In this document: one piece after another, positions 38,855 through 47,808 of the stretch
How the letters are laid out: every line of letters begins with the position of its first letter
How positions within the stretch are numbered: position 1 is the stretch's first letter
Assembly (NCBI GenBank): GCA_949317995.1
Contig: OX439040.1
Span: 28,622,030-28,686,029 of the forward strand
DNA length: 64,000 nt
Direction: 5' to 3'
From: Acholoe squamosa
Taxonomy: Eukaryota; Annelida; Polychaeta; Phyllodocida; Polynoidae
Notes under the pieces: model-generated
What the model saw: only the letters and a program-made list of their open reading frames with translations
Database searches by the model: none
Told to the model about the DNA's origin: nothing
Translations under genes and position numbers: made by a program

Positions 38855-39272
38855 TTAGAGTGCGCTACTTGCTCCTACTTCCGATGAACTGAAGGGGGAG
38901 GGAAGGACGAGGGCGTATTTATCTTTTATTGCAGCTACTCTGTCCCAGCCTTTATGACTTGCCTCCGATGCTGTTTCATTTATGCAGGTAGGGCAGCAGC
39001 ACAAATTGGTTAATGAATACATCCTTGTCACGTTGTCCAGTCTCCCGAAGTAGAATGGGATGGTGATAATGGTGCGGTCTACAGAGTCAAGGGGAAACAC
39101 ATTGAAATAAATACCAGCTGTTTTACATTGTCCATTTCGTACAGCGAAGAAGTATTCCCTTGTTATCACAGGTATATAGCAAATACTCAAACAACTGTCG
39201 ATATCATAAATGTGAATCCCTGATGCATGTGCACATGGTTCAGCTGTGCCCTATGTAGCAGCCATGTTGGTC
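38855..39272 (-). pseudogene. Cys-rich 139-aa protein, copy L, early stop
   Basis: It is equivalent to 61,582-62,001 of copy R. Here the fifth codon is TAG (TTG in R), so the native start is followed almost at once by a stop. Translation could resume only at an internal ATG near 39,190 (MSICYIPVITREYFF). The remaining frame is open and keeps LTNLCCCPTC. Copy R has the longer C-terminal sequence. Confidence 0.6.
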
Positions 39273-39372
39273 GTATTGTTTTTCCAACACAGAATTAACT
39301 CAACAGTCTATTGTCTATAATAACATGTGCAAACGATATATGAGCTGTGGCAATATAGCAATTTTATATGAG

Positions 39373-39435
39373 TCATTCCTCATCGTCGGACTCTATTATT
39401 ATGACGATTATGGGCATAGCAGGTCCCTCAGCCAT
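39373..39435 (-). CDS. 20-aa micro-ORF with SUMO-interacting-motif-like core, copy L
   Basis: It reads MAEGPAMPIIVIIIESDDEE. A run of branched hydrophobics followed by Ser and acidic residues is the signature of SUMO-interacting motifs. Copy R (61,412-61,474) encodes the same peptide with one Val/Ile exchange in the core. It lies between the acidic ORF and the Cys-rich ORF in both copies. It may be a free peptide or an exon. Translation is unproven. Confidence 0.45.
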   Translation of the reverse strand: MAEGPAMPIIVIIIESDDEE

Positions 39436-39460
39436 ATTTACTATCACAATGGCAAAATGA

Positions 39461-39697
39461 CTAGGCACGTGCATTTCTCCTAGATGTGCGCTGGGCCTGG
39501 ATGAATCTTGCTAGGAGTTCTTGTATTTCCTCAGGAGTGGGGTAATCCTCGTCCCTGATATCGTCATATTCTTCATCAGATAAGTCTTCCATTATCTCCG
39601 CGGTAATTGGATCATTTTCGTAAGTGTAATCAAATGTGTCCAATGGTTCGCGTGTTGGCCGGCTGTCCTCATTCATCATGACAGTTTCAATATTCAT
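39461..39697 (-). CDS. Acidic 78-aa protein, copy L
   Basis: I do not recognise this protein. It is strongly acidic in the middle (MEDLSDEEYDDIRDEDYPTP), followed by a short amphipathic helix (EEIQELLARFIQAQ) and an Arg-rich end (RTSRRNARA). Length and frame are the same as 61,150-61,386 in copy R, with only a few exchanges, so the frame survived divergence. It begins about 26 nt after the stop of the C2H2 ORF, suggesting one polycistronic or alternatively spliced RNA. Confidence 0.65.
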   Translation of the reverse strand: MNIETVMMNEDSRPTREPLDTFDYTYENDPITAEIMEDLSDEEYDDIRDEDYPTPEEIQELLARFIQAQRTSRRNARA

Positions 39698-39722
39698 GAT
39701 TGTATTTCTTCCAATTAGAATA

Positions 39723-39962
39723 TTATTCCGTGACTAGATCAGCGTATCTGCTGCGCATCAAGGCAACGCGGTGTGCGGCGGTGCCGTAGTGGATTTTCAA
39801 TTTAATGGTAGAAGCATATGTTACATTGCATGTGTCACAGTGTGTACCTAGGTAGGGGTGGCATAACTGAAGATGCCACACGACTTCCTGTCTAATATTA
39901 AATATGTCTCTACATACACTGCATATGTGTGAATGTCTCGTTGTGTGGACCGGCGGTGTCAT
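39723..39962 (-). CDS. Two-finger C2H2 protein, copy L (79 aa)
   Basis: It carries two C2H2-type fingers: CSVCRDIFNIRQEVVWHLQLCH (here in halves, CSVCRDIFNIRQEV and VWHLQLCH) and CDTCNVTYASTIKL followed by IHYGTAAH. Spacing (C-x2-C-x12-H) fits nucleic-acid-binding zinc fingers. Copy R (60,885-61,124) has the same length with only a few substitutions and all zinc ligands kept. In this copy its start overlaps the end of the upstream zinc-ribbon ORF, because that stop has been lost. A small regulatory or nucleic-acid-binding protein is likely; the target is unknown. Confidence 0.75.
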   Translation of the reverse strand: MTPPVHTTRHSHICSVCRDIFNIRQEVVWHLQLCHPYLGTHCDTCNVTYASTIKLKIHYGTAAHRVALMRSRYADLVTE

Positions 39963-40506
39963 TATAAGTCATTGAGCGCACCAGTTTTGTTTTTTTTTGC
40001 ATTAAGATTTTCTTAAGTATTTCTACTGTCCACTTATCAGGGTAAGGGGGAGGTGAGGGTTCACCTAAGGGTCCAGCCTCGTATAAGTACTTTTTGCCAA
40101 TTTCCCTCTTCAAATTAAATGTACTTTTCACTTTGTCCCCAAAGAGTTTTTCCAGGTTGTGCAGATATCTTAATTCATATCTTTTAAGACACGTGCGACA
40201 ATCTCTGCCTGGTTTCTCATTGCTATGACAATAGAAACACAGATTGTCCCAGAGAAGGTGCGAAGTTAATTTTCCAACAGTGTAGGTGGCGTGATGCTGA
40301 TTGACTAGAGTCTGTAGTGATGTAGGCAAATTGTAAATCCTCAGGTGAGATTTAGAAACAGCATCTACCGCCAAACCCAGTAAAGTGGCTTTAGTTTTAT
40401 CAAAAGTTTCTATTTTATAATAGTAGTTTCCCCACCAAGAGTCGGTGGAGTAATCGCTGACACTTTCATCCAATATTCTCCTGCCGCTTCTTGTGTAGAT
40501 GCTCAT
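39910..40506 (-). CDS. Zinc-ribbon protein with PPPY motif, copy L (198 aa, extended)
   Basis: It starts MSIYTRSGRRILDESVSDYS. The centre has four cysteines arranged CFYC ... CRTC (CxxC-x8-CxxC), fitting a zinc ribbon. Near residue 150 lies GEPSPPPYPDKW, containing PPPY, the core of retroviral PPxY late-budding motifs that bind NEDD4-type WW domains. Copy R (60,349-60,858) ends at residue 169. In L an A-run change removes that stop and adds 29 residues, overlapping the C2H2 ORF. A GTAAGT donor lies just upstream in both copies. No known family was recognised. Confidence 0.7.
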   Translation of the reverse strand: MSIYTRSGRRILDESVSDYSTDSWWGNYYYKIETFDKTKATLLGLAVDAVSKSHLRIYNLPTSLQTLVNQHHATYTVGKLTSHLLWDNLCFYCHSNEKPGRDCRTCLKRYELRYLHNLEKLFGDKVKSTFNLKREIGKKYLYEAGPLGEPSPPPYPDKWTVEILKKILMQKKTKLVRSMTYNDTAGPHNETFTHMQCM

Positions 40507-40574
40507 ATCACAGTATAGTCACAATTTCTAAACTTACTTGAATAAATAATGCGCCCCAGGCACTAATGTTTTTG

Positions 40575-40745
40575 TTATCCTGGGTGAGTGTTAGATGCTC
40601 TCTGTAGTGGTATTATTTCCTCACGAGCGGCTTGTAACTGTTCAAAAGTGTGTCTGCAGCAGGCAAGCAGACATCCTAGAGTAAGGCCTCCAAAGATTGC
40701 AAATAAAATACAACATTCCAGATATGCAGAGCGTTCTGTCTGCAT
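40575..40745 (-). CDS. Single-pass membrane mini-protein, copy L (56 aa)
   Basis: It reads MQTERSAYLE, then a hydrophobic helix (ILFAIFGGLTLGCLLACC), then a polar tail RHTFEQLQAAREEI. Two juxtamembrane cysteines could be palmitoylated. The same 57-codon frame is present in R at 60,110-60,280; the stop is TAA here and TAG there, and two residues differ. It is the first gene downstream of the divergent promoter on this strand. It could be a viroporin-like or accessory membrane protein; function unknown. Confidence 0.55.
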   Translation of the reverse strand: MQTERSAYLECCILFAIFGGLTLGCLLACCRHTFEQLQAAREEIIPLQRASNTHPG

Positions 40746-40901
40746 ATTAGCAGAAACTAGACAGAGACGGCTAACTCAGAGGTAAGTCCAATATTCTAAT
40801 GATGGCATGACTCCTGTGTAGAGTAGAGTTATAGTATGGTGCAGAGCAGCTTGCTGAGTAGTGATCTGGTGCAGGGTATGGTACTCCAGTGGTGTCTTCA
40901 T

Positions 40902-41220
40902 CAAGACTGCAGGGGGAGGAGCGCCATTGCTGCTATATATACAGGGGGCAGGCGGAAGTCAGTCACAATACAGCCGTCCCACAGTGCATTGCGCGCCTTC
41001 CCACAGTTCTCTCTGGCATAAACAGAGCGCTGCTGGCTTCCTGTGCAGCCAGGAAGTCGGCTCCTAGCACAGCAGGCTCCTTACTCAGCTGATCCTGATC
41101 GAGCACCTCCTATATAAGTAGCGTCCCTAGCAACGATCCCTGCTCACTGTAATACAATCATTGGATCTGTTACCATTAGGGCGCCGTCCCCATGCACCAA
41201 CCCGCACCCAGTGTAAGTAC
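40902..41220. promoter_or_regulatory. Divergent (two-TATA) promoter, copy L
   Basis: TATATATA at 40,934-40,941 reads toward the accessory genes (- strand) and TATATAAG at 41,111-41,118 reads the other way. Between them is TTCCCACAG, the core of Su(H)/RBPJ sites, plus TCCCACAGTGC. Downstream on the + strand an ATG-led leader (MHQPAPS) runs into a consensus donor GTAAGT at 41,213-41,218. Copies X and R keep both TATA boxes and the donor. Confidence 0.6.
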
Positions 41221-41398
41221 CGTCCTTTGTTCCAGGTTGTCATGAGCTTACAGATTTTCACAGATAGCTATTTTCGTGGAAATTTTAGTATGATACTGTC
41301 AGTTTGAATTGTGCTTTTCATTGCTATAGTCATATCCATACAATGTTTACTTTTCTGCTAAAAATGTTATCTGGGTATCTGCAGTTTGCCCAGTAATA

Positions 41399-41735
41399 TA
41401 TAAGCAAATGTCAACGACCATGGAATATTTTTGCATCGTATTCCCCGAAGTGAGTCTGCCGTATTCAACGAGGCCTTATAGGCTGAGTTGAATGCGGGCA
41501 GACTCACCGAGGGGAATGCGATGCAAAAATATTCCATGGGAGTTGACATTTGCATTTATGTCATGGCCCTACGGGGTTAATTTGCTTTAAAATAGAGAAT
41601 CACAGCTCAAATCTGTTCAGAATCCAAGATGGTGGACACCCATTGAATACGGACACATTGTATTCAATGCCCCCCATTGAATACGGCAGTTCTAGTACTA
41701 ATCTATAGTGACGTTCATATCAGCCATGACATAAT
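41399..41735. mobile_element. Foldback/MITE insertion specific to copy L
   Basis: About 337 bp are absent from the corresponding place in X (about 49,190). At 41,405-41,552 the sequence folds into a hairpin with roughly 70-bp arms (CAAATGTCAAC...GGCC / GGC...GTTGACATTTG). The rest includes two GAATACGG-type repeats. This is probably a non-autonomous insertion. Confidence 0.6.
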
Positions 41736-42059
41736 TTCGTTTTCCTTATGGCATATACATTCCAAAATCGTGTTTCTAGGCCTTTTTCTCAGTATTGTAC
41801 CTGGTCATATATATATAGATAGATTTTTGCCGTGCATTTTGGCATTATAAGTCAGTTCATATCATTCCATTTCTAATGTATAGTGCATACTCCAGATTGC
41901 ACACCTATAACCATATTATTAGGGTTGAAGATATCATAGTCACAGCTGTTCATCTGTAAGTATGTCGTACTAGATAGCGCATATGCAGTGCAGTAAGGCT
42001 TAGTAGGAGTGGGAGGGCGTTCTCCCTTCCCTATGCAGAGCTGCAGGCTCTAGTCATAA

Positions 42060-42235
42060 TGTTTCACACCAGATGGCGTTGCTGCGCCGTGTATCAGTCT
42101 TTAGTTCCTTTGTTTGCCGTCAGGTGGCGCCACTGCGCCTGTGTCACGTATAGTACCCAATATGCACGTCAGGCGGCGCCACTGCACCGTCCTGCTGCGT
42201 GGTTCCTAATCCGCACACTAGGTGTCAGCCTTGTT
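42060..42235. promoter_or_regulatory. Cluster of CTCF-like GGCGCC words, copy L
   Basis: Within 170 bp, same orientation: ACCAGATGGCGTTGC (about 42,068), TCAGGTGGCGCCAC (about 42,120), TCAGGCGGCGCCAC (about 42,169) and ACTAGGTGTCAGC (about 42,218). These resemble the CTCF core and recur in X (49,520-49,680) and R (59,280-59,440). They lie between the pol end and the divergent promoter. Insulator function is an inference. Confidence 0.4.
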
Positions 42236-42741
42236 TTACTGTTAGTATAGAGTGGAGTGGTCCACGTTTTAGTCCTGCCTTCTGCTTCCTATATTTCTTT
42301 TAGAGTATGTTAGATCCTCTGAGGATAATTATTCATTACTCTCATTTCGTAATAGCTTGTGTAGTGTCTTAGTGGTGACGTTCAATGATAACTATAGAGC
42401 GTTGCTTTCATGTTTAATGTTTTATGGGCTAGTTGTAGCGCGTATTGTGCGGGGCACATATTTTTTCATTGTAGTATTTTATAAGTATCCTTTTCATTCT
42501 TCGTTAGTAGTACATATTATCCTTGTTACTTTTCGTTGTATTTCCATTATAGTTTCCATTTATCATTCATATAATCATGTGATAAGCCAGGGGTTTCATA
42601 TACATTTTTCATAACCTCGGGGGTTTAAATAGTAATAAGTCCTAATAGTTGAAACCTGTGGAACCCGGGACACGGTGTTCCCCTACCCGCTGGCCTCTGT
42701 ACCAACTCCCAGCCATTGGGATTACCAGGTCAATTCAATAT

Positions 42742-45700
42742 TTATATCACAATAAAATCACATTCATCGTCCTCCCCGTCTGTATCGGTCCAGTGCGTAG
42801 GGGGACGGGCTTCGGCCCTGGGGCGACTACTCCTCAGAGAAGGTTTCTTGCAACTTTCCTGAGCCGGGGGCATCGAGGAAGGGGTGCGGGCATGCGCCGC
42901 CGATTGCTTCTTTTCAGTGGCGTCATCACTGGCAGACCGTCTGTCCAGGCTAGCCTTTTCTTTACTTTTCTTATTCTTTCCCACCAAGCCTAGCGCCCGA
43001 AGCGCGTCAGCATTTTCTTTGTCATTTTTGCCCACCTTGCATAGTGCCCGAAGCACGTCAGCGTCCTGATTCTTTGTCCCAGGAGGGTCCTCTTGTGTCG
43101 GGACCTTATTTTCTTCTATAGTTTCTTCATGTATTTCATTTCCTTCTTCCATTTCTTCAGGAATTCCTCCATTTCTTTCTTCTTCTTCTTCATAATTTTC
43201 ATTTTCTTCATCTACTTCTTCATCAGGATTTTCATTTTCTTCTTCATCTACATTGTCTTCCTCTGCTATCGCTGGTGCCCAAGTTGTGTAACACCTTTTG
43301 AGTTTCTGTATGTTCACGAAGTGTGGTATTTTAACACCAGTTGCTACAGATGCCACGCGCACTAGGTGGTCATCCTTCACTTCTTCTATGCGGTAGGGCC
43401 CTTTGTAGCGGTCCGAGAATTTAGAGACTCGGTTTGCAGAACACGTAGGGTCATACACGTACACGAGATCTCCTTCATTGAAGTCACAGGTCGTTTTCCT
43501 GCATCCAATCTTTTCCTAAGATTTTCCTCGTATTCGTCTGTGTGTTTTAGCCAGTTTCTTGAATTGTTCTATGTTGTCCTTCATTCTTAGGAACCATTCT
43601 GATTCTGAGAGAGTTGTAGGCGTTGGTCGGTTGTCAGGTAGGCCCATGGCTTTTGTGTCATTTCCAAACAACAGTGTGTAGGGGGAAAATCCCGTTCTAC
43701 CACTGATAGTGGATCGGATCGTCCATAGGGCTACTGGAACCAAATCTGGCCACATGTCATGTCCATCATCGATGTAGCATGCAATAATGTTTTCGAGGCT
43801 TTTGTGCATCCTCTCAACTCTCGCATTCCCGGTAGGCATTCTCGCACTTGTCATGCTGTGGCGGCAATTAAGTCTAGTTGTTATTTCATGGAAGATTTTT
43901 TATATGAAAGTCGGGCCTCTGTCCGAGTGTATGCGTTCCACTTTTCCATATCTGCATATGATGTTCTTCAGAAACAGGTCTGCTCCTGTTGCTGCTGTCG
44001 AATCTTCTGTGCAAAATGCTTCTGGGTATCCTGTCAGCAAATCCATGAATGTCATTATATATTTTGACTTGTCTGCTGCTGGTTTCAACGGTCCTATGAA
44101 GTCCACTTGTACTTGCTGCCACGGGTAATCCGGTGTATCCCAGCTTTTGGCAGCTGCTTTGAAGTGAGGAGCTCTTTTTCTCAGAGCACAGGTTTCACAT
44201 TTCCTGACATATTCTGCAATGTCCTCGTGTAGGTTCTTCCAGTAGTACTTGACCGTCACTTTGCTGCATAGAGCAGCTGTGCCTACATGTCCGCCAGTTA
44301 TTATATCGTCATGTAAAATCTTCAGTACGCTTTGCTGTAATTCCTTTGGCACGACGATTTTGCCACTCACCTCAGTGAATTGTCCTCTTTTCTTTCTACG
44401 TGGAGCTGAGAATTTTATTAAGAGTCCTGGTTCTATCATTCCCATGAATTCTGATTTAATCATGACAGCTTTGGCTTCTTCCCAATCATCTGGGAATACT
44501 TCGTCTTCCAGGTATTCAATCATCTGATTGCAGGTTGGATCGTCACGCTGAGCACTGATCATTCTCTCAGTGCTTATCTCCTGGTTGGGTTCAATGTTGA
44601 ATATTTCACATCCCACGTCTGGTTCGAATTCTTCCTCGTCACTGTTTTCCTCGTCTTCTTGTACACGAGACAGATAGTCTGGTAGGTAATGAGTGGCTCC
44701 TGGTTCATACGTTATTTCCAGATCAAAGTCCGATAATGATAACGCCCATCTTTTCAGACGTTTCGAGGGCGCCTTGTGAGCTTGCATCAGTAATGATACT
44801 AATGGCTTGTGGTCTGTTACCACAGTCACTTTTCCTCCTTGCAACATATCTTCATATGTTTTCAGTGCTTTTACTACGGCCAGGGCTTCCTTTTCAGTCA
44901 CAGTGTAGTTGAGTTCTGCTCCATTCATGGTGTACCCAAAGTACAGGATGGGTCTGTATAGATCATCGATTTTGTGGCAGATTGCAGCGCCACAAGCACG
45001 ATCTGATGCATCTGTTAGCACTATGAAATGTCCACCTATCTCTGGGTGTATCAGCAATGGTGGTGAAGTCAGTTTTGTCTGAATCTCCTGGAATGATGCT
45101 TCACACTTGTCAGTCCATTCAAACGTTGCATATTTTTGTAACAACTTGTTCAGAGGAACAGCTGCCTTGGCGAATCCCGGGATGAAGGAACGGTAGTAAT
45201 TGCACAGTCCCAGGAACGATTTGACAGCTTTCACATTCTTTGGTCTTTTCACTGCCTTGACCTTTTTAATGATCCTAGGTTGGGTTTCAAGACCTTCCTT
45301 GCTGATAATATGTCCCGAGTAGTTGATTCTGTCTTTACACCAATCACATTTTTCGGGCTTGATTTTTAAGTCCGCTTTGGCTAGTGCTTTCAGAACAAGT
45401 TGAACGTTTTTCTGTCTCCCATTTTCATATCTGCTTGAAGTGCTTCTAGTAGATTCCTACCAATCATGACATCATGGCAAAGATTTTCCATGACATGGAA
45501 GTTGAAATATAGTCGTGCTCCTTCCACCATGAATTTTAATCTTGCAGTTTCTGAAATAATTTTGCTGTTACCATCTGCCATATTTACCTTCAGATTTGCA
45601 TCAAAAGTTTCAACTATGCATTCTTCTGGTAGTGATTGTTTGTACCTTTTTGAGATGAAGCAGTCACTGGCTCCTGTGTCGAGAAATGCTGATTTCTCTC

Positions 45701-45818
45701 TTCCACATAAGTTGATGGTCAGAAATAATGGTTCACTGCTAAGTTTGTCATTAGCTGATCCGCCCATAGGATGCAGTGTTGTTGTAATAGGCGGCACAGA
45801 CCAGCCTTTTAGTTTCCC
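42742..45818 (-). pseudogene. pol: Pol, copy L, reverse-transcriptase core deleted
   Basis: It starts after GGGAAAC at 45,812-45,818 with an aspartic protease (FLDTGASDCFIS). At about 45,420 it jumps straight to the end of RT: relative to R, about 1.1 kb (54,979-56,093) is missing, joined at a GAAAA microhomology, so the YLDD active site is gone. RNase H (LTDASDRACGAAICH), the integrase zinc module, and the core with HSDRGPTF remain from 45,252. A further break lies near 43,880. The C terminus reads GPYRIEEVKDD, a Glu-rich tract, a duplicated LRALGxVGKN unit, a basic Ser/Lys stretch and the end DGEDDECDFIVI. It cannot reverse transcribe. Confidence 0.9.
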
Positions 45819-47770
45819 TGCTGATTGTTTCCTGACGGGCCGCCTCGTGCTCCAGGTGCTTGTCCTGTCGCTCTCATTTCACCTATCTTATTTTGAAGCC
45901 AGCTACAGGCATCAGCACTGTGTCCATACATTTCATGCACTGAGCAATATTTGCGATTATCTTCTCCTATCTCTGCTCTATTACCTGGGCGATATTGATT
46001 TCCCTGTCCTGTTTTTCCTACATTCCTTTGTTGATTTGGCTGTTGTGTGGCAGGCTGTTGCATGTAGGGTCTCCCAGATTGAGGGTAAAAACGTGGGCGT
46101 TGGAAAGGCTGGTTTCTTGGACCGTTCTGCCATTGTCCTTTATTGGCCCATCCTTGGTACCCAAAGGACTGTTTATTTGGATAAAATGGTCGTGGTCCCT
46201 GGTTTCTTGGATTTCTATCTGCATTGTAGTTTCTGTTAGGCTGGTTGTAGTTCTGGTAGTTCTGGCGCATGGGTGCATTTTGCTGTTGCTTGTCACCAGC
46301 AGCCTCCAGGGCGGCTAACAGTTGATCGAGACGATCATCTGGATGTGCCGGTGGAGATGCTTCTATAACAGCAGCTGAGGCTTTTGGTGTTTTCTTATCC
46401 AGGGATTCAAGCCATGATGCTACTTTAATTGCATCCTCGATGGTTTTCACGTCTGTTCTGGCCAGTTCTCTTGATATTGCCGGAGAGGTTCCACCAATAA
46501 AAACTGCTAACACTAGTTCTGGTGCCACATCGCCAGCTACTTGATGTTTTCTCAATATTCCAGCAAAGTCCAATACAGATTGGTCCTTTTCTTGTTTGAG
46601 TGAGAAGAAATCCCTATGTTTCTGCCAAGATGTCCGTTTGTCTTCAAAGATGTCTATAACGGCAGCTTTCAAATGTGCATAAGTGTCTTTCATGTCGTTT
46701 GCTAGAGTTTTTACCCAATCAGCAGCTATGCCTTTTAATCCATGCTTTGCCATCAACAACTTTTTATCATCGTTCCATTCATACAGTGTGGCAACTGCAT
46801 CTAGTTCGTCGAAATAGGTTTCAGGATTTTCTCCAATTGAACCATTGAAAACAGGGGGTTTTATGGGTGGTACTGCCGCCATATTGATTGGTGGGTTGAT
46901 TGGTTGAGCAGGAGATGGTGGATGTTGATTCTGAATATTCAACTGACCTTGATTTTGTAGATTTCGTTGATCCTGACTATGATCCTCTGGCTCTTTTTGT
47001 TCCTCTATATCTGACAAATCCTGTAGATGTCTGTCCAAATCCTGAGAGACAGATTTATGATATTCCAATTTTCTCCTGGTATTGTGTAAATCCTGAGAGT
47101 TTATAGAGTGATCCAATGGTGTTTCATCAAAATCAATAGCAGACCGATCTGCAACCGCGGTTAAACTGGTATTTTCAGGGAGAAGGTTTACTTCATCCTG
47201 ACTGCAATCTTCTCCATTGGTATCACTAGCTACATCGGGGTGTAGTCGTACTGTGAGGGCTGGTTCCGATGTAGCGCCACTGGGGCCCGCGACGTCGGTT
47301 GGAGATGCCACGCCAGGCTGGTCAGACCTCTCTGTCAAGGCCGCTGGATGGATTGATTCCTTGCCTGACCTGGCCGGGCTTAGAATTTCCGAATTGAGCG
47401 CTCGTGGGTCCTCTAAGTCGGTTTCACCTGTGCTTGACTCCTCAAACTGACTAGGTAATATGGAGTCAATGTCGCTGGGGGTGGTAAAATTCCACCTGTA
47501 TGCACCATGTATCCTTTCGTTAATTATAGGTCTGTTACGATTGTCCAATGCTATAGGGTCAGCTTGCCCACGGGAGCGACTTGATCTGCCAGACTGGCCA
47601 AATCTAGTGAGCAAATCGTAGTCCCCGGCGTTTTCTAGTGATCCTCCTACAGCTTGTTGACTCGATGCATCAGTCCTACCTTGCAGCACACGACAGGAGG
47701 TATCATCCAACTCATCCGGATTTTCAGATGTCAGCGGTGCCGGAGGAATGGGAAAAGGTACACCACTCAT
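45809..47770 (-). CDS. gag: Gag, copy L (653 aa, intact)
   Basis: ATG 47,770 gives MSGVPFPIPPAP. The first ~290 residues are acidic and disordered, ending in Gln-rich heptads. A retrotransposon-Gag capsid domain follows at ~300-460 (KPPVFNGSIGENPETYFDEL, WNDDKKLLMAKHGLKG, FFSLKQEKDQSVLDF). A Gln/Asn-rich basic stretch then leads to one finger-like motif, CSVHEMYGHSADAC, in place of a classical CCHC knuckle. The stop TAA (45,809-45,811) directly follows G GGA AAC. Copy R has a frameshift and a stop in the same gene, so L preserves the full-length version. Confidence 0.9.
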   Translation of the reverse strand: MSGVPFPIPPAPLTSENPDELDDTSCRVLQGRTDASSQQAVGGSLENAGDYDLLTRFGQSGRSSRSRGQADPIALDNRNRPIINERIHGAYRWNFTTPSDIDSILPSQFEESSTGETDLEDPRALNSEILSPARSGKESIHPAALTERSDQPGVASPTDVAGPSGATSEPALTVRLHPDVASDTNGEDCSQDEVNLLPENTSLTAVADRSAIDFDETPLDHSINSQDLHNTRRKLEYHKSVSQDLDRHLQDLSDIEEQKEPEDHSQDQRNLQNQGQLNIQNQHPPSPAQPINPPINMAAVPPIKPPVFNGSIGENPETYFDELDAVATLYEWNDDKKLLMAKHGLKGIAADWVKTLANDMKDTYAHLKAAVIDIFEDKRTSWQKHRDFFSLKQEKDQSVLDFAGILRKHQVAGDVAPELVLAVFIGGTSPAISRELARTDVKTIEDAIKVASWLESLDKKTPKASAAVIEASPPAHPDDRLDQLLAALEAAGDKQQQNAPMRQNYQNYNQPNRNYNADRNPRNQGPRPFYPNKQSFGYQGWANKGQWQNGPRNQPFQRPRFYPQSGRPYMQQPATQQPNQQRNVGKTGQGNQYRPGNRAEIGEDNRKYCSVHEMYGHSADACSWLQNKIGEMRATGQAPGARGGPSGNNQQGN

Positions 47771-47808
47771 GAACTAAGCAGCATACACCACTGATATTCT
47801 CCACCAGG

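Noticed and set aside
41405-41552. microRNA precursor
   Set aside because: The hairpin arms are too long and the sequence is an insertion absent from the sister copy; a foldback transposon is simpler.
42357-42614. Hydrophobic 85-codon + frame between CTCF-like cluster and pol end
   Set aside because: AT-driven hydrophobicity; I could not show that the frame is preserved in X or R.
43093-43365. Phe-rich 90-codon frames (also 50,545-50,814 and 58,138-58,410)
   Set aside because: These are the antisense of the Glu-rich pol tail (GAA read as TTC); not genes.
45466-46239. 257-codon + frame opposite gag/pro of copy L (and 54,153-54,920 in R)
   Set aside because: Antisense shadow of conserved gag/protease codons; both copies have it only because the sense proteins are conserved.
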